Shown: in pieces, positions 36,292 to 41,794 of the stretch
Layout: each line of letters starts with the position of its first letter
Position numbering within the stretch: position 1 is the stretch's first letter
Origin: Gammaproteobacteria bacterium
Lineage (GTDB): Bacteria; Pseudomonadota; Gammaproteobacteria; Enterobacterales; Alteromonadaceae
Reading direction: 5' to 3'
Assembly: GCA_002401725.1 (NCBI GenBank)
Contig: NVTW01000007.1
Location: 46,093-87,886, forward strand
Length of the DNA stretch: 41,794 nucleotides
The notes under the pieces: generated by a model
Seen by the model: the letters and a program-made list of their open reading frames with translations, nothing else
Database searches by the model: none
What the model was told of the DNA's origin: nothing
Program-made: the position numbers and the translations under genes

Positions 36292-37221
36292 TCACCAACC
36301 GAGATGTTTTATCCACGCTTTAACTGCTTTGAGTAGCTCTTCATTAGGGTAATTGCCACTGGTGAAATTATCTAATTTTTGTTGACGATAATATACTTTT
36401 AATTGTTTTTTAGCTTCTATGGCACTTAGTGGTGCGATTTTTTGTACGTATAAATTATCAGCCCCTAAATATAAATCTAAAATCGGTACGTCAATATTGG
36501 CTAATGAATTTATAAAGTTTTGGTTGTCTTTTTCAGTCAGTAAGTGACCACTTAAAATTACCAGTATATCGGGTTGTTTACTTTCAGCCTGTTGGTAAGA
36601 ATTTACCAAAATAGCGGCATTACTGCTCTCGGCGATCAATAAAAAAATGCCGGGATAATTAGCTGCTTTTTCCATTACTTTGTTCATCACTGCACTGAGA
36701 TTATCTTGGTATGTGGCTAAAACTTCTTTATTTTCGTCTGCTTGAGCGCGAGGATCTATTTTTTTAGAGGGGTAGTTTGTTGGCTTTTCAGGTGATTGAA
36801 CGGTAATGGTTGTCCAACCTAAATCAGGCAATGTTTTGCGAAAATAATTAAGTGCTGGCGAAGATACCGCCGATTGCTGCCAATTAGGCAATAAAATTGC
36901 CACCCCTTTTGCATTGCTAGTGGTTTGTTCTTGAATAAGAGTAATAAAATCTTTACTGCCATTAAGCAGTGTGGTGACGTTTTCTGTTTTTAGAAAATGT
37001 TTAATATCATCTTTAAATTGTTGATGCTGATTTACAGGTAAGGGTATTTTTAACGCTTTTTCTGTACTTTTATTTGTATTTTTTTTGTCAGTGGCTGTCG
37101 CGTTTTTTTCGCTAGGTTTTTTACTCGCTTTTTCGGTTGTTATTGCTGTTTTTTCTTGTGCGTAGCTAAGGTGGTGATAATTGCTAAATAACAAGATTAA
37201 AATTACTAAAAATATACGCAC
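36292..37221 (-). CDS. DUF3530-family exported protein
   Basis: 309 residues with a signal peptide (cleavage near SYA|Q). A lysine/threonine-rich low-complexity linker spans about residues 23-60, before the family domain. The domain has alpha/beta-hydrolase-like features (AKGVAILLPNWQQSAVSSPAL and LGWTTITVQSPEKP, LLIAESSNAAIL). The usual G-x-S-x-G nucleophile elbow appears as IAESSNAA, so hydrolase activity is doubtful. Role unknown; it lies 113 bp downstream of rluA. Confidence 0.8.
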   Translation of the reverse strand: MRIFLVILILLFSNYHHLSYAQEKTAITTEKASKKPSEKNATATDKKNTNKSTEKALKIPLPVNQHQQFKDDIKHFLKTENVTTLLNGSKDFITLIQEQTTSNAKGVAILLPNWQQSAVSSPALNYFRKTLPDLGWTTITVQSPEKPTNYPSKKIDPRAQADENKEVLATYQDNLSAVMNKVMEKAANYPGIFLLIAESSNAAILVNSYQQAESKQPDILVILSGHLLTEKDNQNFINSLANIDVPILDLYLGADNLYVQKIAPLSAIEAKKQLKVYYRQQKLDNFTSGNYPNEELLKAVKAWIKHLGW

Positions 37222-37261
37222 TTGTTTACCTTATTATTCAATTTTTTGCTAATAATACTCA

Positions 37262-37314
37262 GTTATCGGAATAATTACACTTTTCTTGAACCGATAACGA
37301 ATAGATTTGTTATC
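37262..37314. repeat. Triple GTTATC/GATAAC repeat
   Basis: GTTATCGG (37262), CCGATAAC (37291) and GTTATC (37309) form two overlapping inverted repeats in the rluA-DUF3530 gap. No T-run follows on the minus strand, so it is not a clear terminator; it may be an operator upstream of the DUF3530 gene or a structural end of rluA mRNA. Confidence 0.4.
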
Positions 37315-37334
37315 AATGTAAAACAACAAGCAGA

Positions 37335-38003
37335 TTAATTAAATGGGCACTCACTGGTAAATATTAATTCTTTTTCACTAACCGGATGAAATACAGTCAA
37401 CATTTGCGCATGTAATTGTAAACGTGGACTCACCGTGAGTGCTTTATCATGTGCATATAAACGATCGCCTAAAATAGGGTGACCTAATGCTAACATGTGT
37501 ACGCGTAGTTGATGTGAACGCCCAGTGATGGGGGTTAGTTCAACTAAGGTGCTATTTTCACTACGCTCAGTAACTCGATATAATGTTTGCGATTTTTTGC
37601 CATGTTCATGATCAACTTTTTGTTTGGGGCGGTTCGGCCAATCACAAATTAGCGGTAAATTTATATCACCAGCCTCTTCTGCTACTAAACCATAAACCCG
37701 AGCAATATATAATTTTTTAGTGACTCTTTGTTCAAACTGGCGACTAATATGCACATGAGCAGGCTTGTTTAGTGCCATTATTACGATGCCCGAGGTTGCC
37801 ATATCTAAGCGATGCACAATAGTGGCACTGGGTAATACTTTATTCACGCGTGTTTGTAGGCAATCTTTATGCTCAGGCAAACGCCCTGGAACCGTTAATA
37901 AGCCACTACTTTTATTTAAAACCACAATATCATCATCCTGAAAAATAATGTCTAAATAAGGTGTCATTGGCGGTTGATAAATAAAATCTGGGTTTGCTGC
38001 CAT
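37335..38003 (-). CDS. rluA: Dual-specificity pseudouridine synthase (23S rRNA U746 / tRNA U32)
   Basis: 222 residues, typical compact RluA without an S4 domain. The catalytic Asp67 lies in VHRLDMATSGIVIMAL. Later motifs fit RluA: KLYIARVYG and ITGRSHQLRVHMLALGHPILGD. It lies 24 bp after rapA, a pairing that is also seen in E. coli. Confidence 0.95.
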   Translation of the reverse strand: MAANPDFIYQPPMTPYLDIIFQDDDIVVLNKSSGLLTVPGRLPEHKDCLQTRVNKVLPSATIVHRLDMATSGIVIMALNKPAHVHISRQFEQRVTKKLYIARVYGLVAEEAGDINLPLICDWPNRPKQKVDHEHGKKSQTLYRVTERSENSTLVELTPITGRSHQLRVHMLALGHPILGDRLYAHDKALTVSPRLQLHAQMLTVFHPVSEKELIFTSECPFN

Positions 38004-38027
38004 AATTTTCCTATGCTTAATGGTTTT

Positions 38028-40994
38028 TTAATGTGTTACTACAATTAATCGCACTGCTTCAAATTTTAGTTGTGCATTGTCAATATAATGTGTCAACTCT
38101 TGTTGCTGAGTGCTAATAAAATCAATTTCTTCTTGGCGAACACTGGGGTTAATTGCGGCAAGTGCAATTAAGCGTTGCTGTTCATCATTTAAATTTTGTT
38201 TCATGGTAGCTAAAGCTTTGCTTTGAATGCTGGTCACTTTATTGTTGGCGTGTGCTTCAGCTTTTGTTACCAGTGGCGCTATTTGTGGGCTCAGTGCTTT
38301 AGTTAATTGTAACGCCATTTGCTTTTTCACTGGTGCGACTTGGCTGTCTAATACGTTTTCACTAATTTTACTTTCTAAATCGTTACCACTGGCATCAATT
38401 AATACACGCACTGGCGTAGTGGGTAAGTAGCGCCCTAGTTGTAACTTACTTGGCGCCATAGCTTCAAAAGTATATAAACATTCTAGAAAGAAAGTACCCA
38501 CCGGTAGGGCGGGATTTTTCAATAAGCCAATACTGGCATTACCCATTTCTTCACTTAAAATCAGTTCAATTGACTCACGCACCATCGGATGATCCCAAGT
38601 CAATAATTGATAATTTTCGCAAGCAAGTGCCGTATCGCGATCAAAGGTTATGGTGGTGCCGTCTTCGGGTAAGCACGGAAAATTAGCGCTAAGCATATGC
38701 TCTGTTGAGTTAAGAGCTATGCCGTTATCCGCTTTGTCGTCTTGAGCAATACCAAATACATCAAACACTTGAAACATAAATTGTGGTAGATGAATTTGCT
38801 GGTCTTGCCTTGCTATTTCGTCAACAAGTGCGTTGGCGCGACCTTGCCCCGATGAATGAATTTCTAATAATTTATCACGACCATTTTCTAAATCAGCTTT
38901 GATGGTTAGATGTTTTTGTTTACTGTCGTTAATAAACTGTTGTGCTTGCTCGCTGTTTTCTTGCCCTTGCAGTGCTAAAAACATTAACTCGCGCCCATAA
39001 CTTTCAAAGACACTTCTGCCGGTTATACAAGTATGTTCAAAAGCGTTTAAACTGTGCTGATACCAATTAAACAACAAGGCTTGTGCTGAATTGTCAAAAT
39101 AAGGCACGTGTAAATTAATAATTTCTTTTTGGCCAATGCGATCAAGGCGACCAATGCGTTGTTCCAGTAAATCAGGATTTGCTGGTAAATCAAATAACAC
39201 TAAATGATGGGCAAATTGAAAATTGCGACCTTCGCTACCAATTTCAGAGCACAGTAAAATTTGTGCGCTGTCTTCACCTTGGGCAAAGTAAGCGGCAGCT
39301 TTATCACGTTCGAAAATACTTAAACCCTCATGAAATACTGCGGCGCGTATGCCTTCTTTAACCCGTAAAGCTGTTTCTAAATCAATCGCGGTTTGTGCAT
39401 GGGCGCAAATAACTAAAAGTTTTTCTTTGCCATGATTATTATCTACGGCACTTTTATTGAGTGTTTGTAATAATTCAATTAAATAATCAATGCGGGGATC
39501 AAAATCAGTCCATGGAGTTAAGTGACTATCGAGTGAAAATAATATTTCAGGCGTAAATAAAAACTTTGCGCGTTTCGATTGTGCGAGTAGATCAATATCG
39601 TTGCTATTAATAAAATCATTAATTTGTGCTTGATAAAGCTCAGGTAATACTAACTTTGTGGCGTGTAATTTTCTTGCAGGGAAACCTTTAATGGTATTAC
39701 GACTATTTCTAAATAAAATGCGGCCAGTGCCGTGTCGATCTAATAATTGTTTAAGCAGTTGTTGACCCGCAATATTAGTAGTACCATTTTCGACTGCATT
39801 ATCAGCATTCATGGCATAATTATTAAAAGCGCTTATTAGTGCACTGATCTCACTTTCTTTTAATAATTTGGTCAGAGTTTGTTGTTGGGTGTTATTTAAA
39901 ATATCTCCGGTGATAATGGCATTTGCGGCATCGGCAACTTGTTGATAATTGCTTTCTTCATCAATAAATTTTTGGTAGTTAAAAAAACGATCATCGTCGA
40001 GTAATTTCAACCGTGCAAAATGGCCTTCATGGCCCAATTGGTCTGGGGTTGCAGTAAGTAATAATACCCCAGGTATTTTTTGTGCTAGTTGTTCAACACA
40101 TTGATATTCTTTACTAATATTGTCTACTTGCCAAGCTAAATGATGGGCTTCATCAACCACCATCAAATCCCAACTTTCGTCTAATAGTGCCTTATACCAC
40201 TGTGGGTTTTTAGTGATAAAGTCTAAATTCACCAGTACTAACTGTTCACTTGAAAAGGGGTTGATTTGCTCATTTTCGCCACTGGACTCAACGCAACGAT
40301 CATTGTCAAAAATGCTAAAGTGTAAGTTAAAACGGCGCAGCATTTCCACTAACCATTGATGCATTAACGGCTCAGGCACAATAATTAATACCCGTTGCGC
40401 GCGTCCAGTAACTAATTGTTGATGTATAATTAAACCCGCTTCAATGGTTTTTCCTAAACCTACTTCATCGGCAAGTAAAACTCGTGGTGCAAAACGTTGG
40501 CCTACTTCTTCGGCAATATAAAGTTGATGAGGAATTAAACTAACACGTCCACCGGTTAATCCCGTAAGCGAAGATTGTTGTTGAATAAATTGGTGTTTGA
40601 TGGTGTCACGGCGTAGACGAAACCAGTCTAAACGATCGGTTTGACCATTCATTAAACGATCGTGCGGATTGTTAAATTTAATAAAATGATCAACCATCAC
40701 TTCTTTTAAAGAAGATTCTTCGCCAGTATCGGTACGCATACCTAAATAAGTAATTAAGCCGTTAACTTCATTTAATGATGATACTTTTAAATGCCAACCT
40801 TCATGGCTAGGAATGGTATCGCCATGGTTAAATTTTATGCGAGTTAATGGTGCGTCTTTAATGGCATATTTACGCGAGTCACCGGTAGCGGTATATAAAA
40901 TGGTAACAAAGCGCGCTTCAACCATTATTACCGTACCTAAACCTTGGGCTGATTCACCGTCACTGATCCAACGTTGACCCGGACAAAATAGCAT
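38028..40994 (-). CDS. rapA: RNA polymerase-associated Swi2/Snf2 ATPase
   Basis: 988 residues from the ATG at 40994 (MLFCPGQRWISDGE), which has GGAG six bases upstream. The track's TTG start would add only MEIF and overlaps the ribosome site. RapA recycles stalled RNA polymerase. Two Tudor-like N-terminal domains are followed by the helicase core: Walker A ADEVGLGKTIEAGL, DEAH as VVDEAHHLAW, and motifs V-VI SEIGSEGRNFQF / EQRIGRLDRIGQ. The C-terminal domain is long as usual. It is divergent from the phoH-like gene and followed by rluA. Confidence 0.96.
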   Translation of the reverse strand: MLFCPGQRWISDGESAQGLGTVIMVEARFVTILYTATGDSRKYAIKDAPLTRIKFNHGDTIPSHEGWHLKVSSLNEVNGLITYLGMRTDTGEESSLKEVMVDHFIKFNNPHDRLMNGQTDRLDWFRLRRDTIKHQFIQQQSSLTGLTGGRVSLIPHQLYIAEEVGQRFAPRVLLADEVGLGKTIEAGLIIHQQLVTGRAQRVLIIVPEPLMHQWLVEMLRRFNLHFSIFDNDRCVESSGENEQINPFSSEQLVLVNLDFITKNPQWYKALLDESWDLMVVDEAHHLAWQVDNISKEYQCVEQLAQKIPGVLLLTATPDQLGHEGHFARLKLLDDDRFFNYQKFIDEESNYQQVADAANAIITGDILNNTQQQTLTKLLKESEISALISAFNNYAMNADNAVENGTTNIAGQQLLKQLLDRHGTGRILFRNSRNTIKGFPARKLHATKLVLPELYQAQINDFINSNDIDLLAQSKRAKFLFTPEILFSLDSHLTPWTDFDPRIDYLIELLQTLNKSAVDNNHGKEKLLVICAHAQTAIDLETALRVKEGIRAAVFHEGLSIFERDKAAAYFAQGEDSAQILLCSEIGSEGRNFQFAHHLVLFDLPANPDLLEQRIGRLDRIGQKEIINLHVPYFDNSAQALLFNWYQHSLNAFEHTCITGRSVFESYGRELMFLALQGQENSEQAQQFINDSKQKHLTIKADLENGRDKLLEIHSSGQGRANALVDEIARQDQQIHLPQFMFQVFDVFGIAQDDKADNGIALNSTEHMLSANFPCLPEDGTTITFDRDTALACENYQLLTWDHPMVRESIELILSEEMGNASIGLLKNPALPVGTFFLECLYTFEAMAPSKLQLGRYLPTTPVRVLIDASGNDLESKISENVLDSQVAPVKKQMALQLTKALSPQIAPLVTKAEAHANNKVTSIQSKALATMKQNLNDEQQRLIALAAINPSVRQEEIDFISTQQQELTHYIDNAQLKFEAVRLIVVTH

Positions 40995-41264
40995 AAAAAT
41001 CTCCAAAAAATGATCACAACAAATTTATTACCAAAAGCTAAAGTAAAAAATGATTAGTTTTTAAAAATAGCGGATAAATAAAGCGGGCGTTATGTTAACG
41101 CTAACCCAAGATTAATCATAGCTTGCTTAGTTAAAAAAACCTTAATATAGAGACTTTTCTTGCTTGTCAGCGGTCTTATTAAATGCCATGCTAAGATCGT
41201 ACGGTTTAGCAATGTTGGATGCTGAACAGTAGATTTTCTTTTCATTGATGCTGGAGAAGCCCTT

Positions 41265-41794
41265 ATGAGTAGAGAAAAAAGTCAAGCCAATGTAACGTCT
41301 GTCGACGAACACATTATATATATCCTCGATACCAATATTTTACTCCACGAACCTTTTGCTTTTTTATCCTTTCAAGAACATGATGTTGTTGTGCCTATGA
41401 CAGTGTTAGAAGAGCTTGATTCAATTAAAGACCGCCGTAAAGATGTTAGCCGTGATGCCCGCGTGGCGATCAGAGCATTAGAAGAAGTTTTAAAAGATGC
41501 CAGCCCAGAAGAAATTTTAGCAGGTGTACCTCTATCGGGAAGTGGCGAACAAAAACCCACAGGTAGGCTTTCAATTTTTAATGATTACACCTTAAAACAA
41601 ACCGCCCACATTTTATCTTTTAATGAAAATGATAACCGCATTATTAATGCAGCACTGCATATTCAACACCAAAAATCTCCCGAAAAAGTCGTTTTAGTCA
41701 CTAAAGATATTAATATGCGCCTTAAAGCCAAAGGGGCAGGGCTAAATAATGTTGAAGATTACCGTACTGATCAATTAGTTGATGATATTAAATT
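41265..41794 (+). CDS. PhoH-family protein with N-terminal PIN domain, 5' part
   Basis: The frame opens at ATG 41265 with GGAGAAG a few bases before it, runs without a stop to the window end (176 codons) and is missing from the ORF track because it is cut off. The visible part is a PIN-type nuclease domain: IYILDTNILLHEPFAF with the first acidic residue, VLEELDSIK, the DARVAIRAL segment, and LVTKDINMRLKAKG with the later acidic residue. The family has a PhoH P-loop ATPase half after this, which lies outside the window. The combination resembles PhoH2-type RNA-acting proteins; activity is inferred. Confidence 0.88.
   Translation, partial: MSREKSQANVTSVDEHIIYILDTNILLHEPFAFLSFQEHDVVVPMTVLEELDSIKDRRKDVSRDARVAIRALEEVLKDASPEEILAGVPLSGSGEQKPTGRLSIFNDYTLKQTAHILSFNENDNRIINAALHIQHQKSPEKVVLVTKDINMRLKAKGAGLNNVEDYRTDQLVDDIK

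Noticed and set aside
41087-41101. GCGTTA/TAACGC hairpin upstream of rapA as a terminator
   Set aside because: Only 6-bp arms, no T-run, and it lies between divergent genes, so a terminator makes no sense there.

Overview
The window looks like an AT-rich chromosomal segment of a marine gammaproteobacterium of the order Alteromonadales, most like the Colwelliaceae (Colwellia/Thalassotalea type). This placement is inferred from gene content, protein style and synteny (mdh/argR, rplU-rpmA-obgE, lptD-surA-pdxA-rsmA-apaH); no search was run. It is mostly core chromosome: no phage, insertion sequence, integron, CRISPR array, tRNA or rRNA gene was recognised.

Layout. 1-3.4 kb: the tail of an RND adaptor and a complete RND efflux permease, closed by a terminator. 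3.5-10.3 kb: secreted or periplasmic proteins (M28 peptidase, a tandem solute-binding-domain protein, an M1 peptidase followed by a DUF6702 protein) with a Zur-type zinc repressor among them. 10.4-17 kb: housekeeping genes: a CheX-like protein, folA, obgE, rpmA, rplU, ispB, a VF530-type small protein, mdh and argR. 17-19.7 kb: a DyP-type peroxidase and the glnK-amtB ammonium operon, which has a sigma-54-like promoter and an NtrC-like site. 20-24.7 kb: a three-gene redox operon. It encodes a GltD-like NAD(P)H/FAD protein with a C-terminal ferredoxin domain, and the fused gamma-alpha and beta subunits of a 2-oxoacid:acceptor oxidoreductase. 24.8-27.8 kb: a PEP-CTERM protein and a methyl-accepting chemotaxis protein. 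28-34.3 kb: the outer-membrane biogenesis operon lptD-surA-pdxA-rsmA-apaH, without the apaG that sits there in E. coli. 34.6-41.8 kb: djlA, an orphan lipoprotein, a DUF3530 protein, rluA, rapA and the start of a PhoH-family gene with a PIN domain.

How the parts fit. GlnK-AmtB responds to the nitrogen/2-oxoglutarate balance and is transcribed away from an oxidoreductase that may itself use a 2-oxoacid such as 2-oxoglutarate. This pairing of nitrogen and carbon/redox functions is the most interesting arrangement here. Zur, the two metallopeptidases and the solute-binding protein suggest peptide scavenging and metal homeostasis, but only by proximity. LptD, SurA and DjlA serve envelope assembly.

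Non-coding structure is notable. There are four intergenic palindromic elements of REP/MITE character (about 5.0, 11.5, 16.4 and 36.1 kb), of which the first two are related to each other. Several ORF-track starts are too long and have been shortened here on Shine-Dalgarno and family evidence (zur, the DUF6702 gene, cheX, rplU, mdh, the korA-like gene, the MCP gene, rapA).
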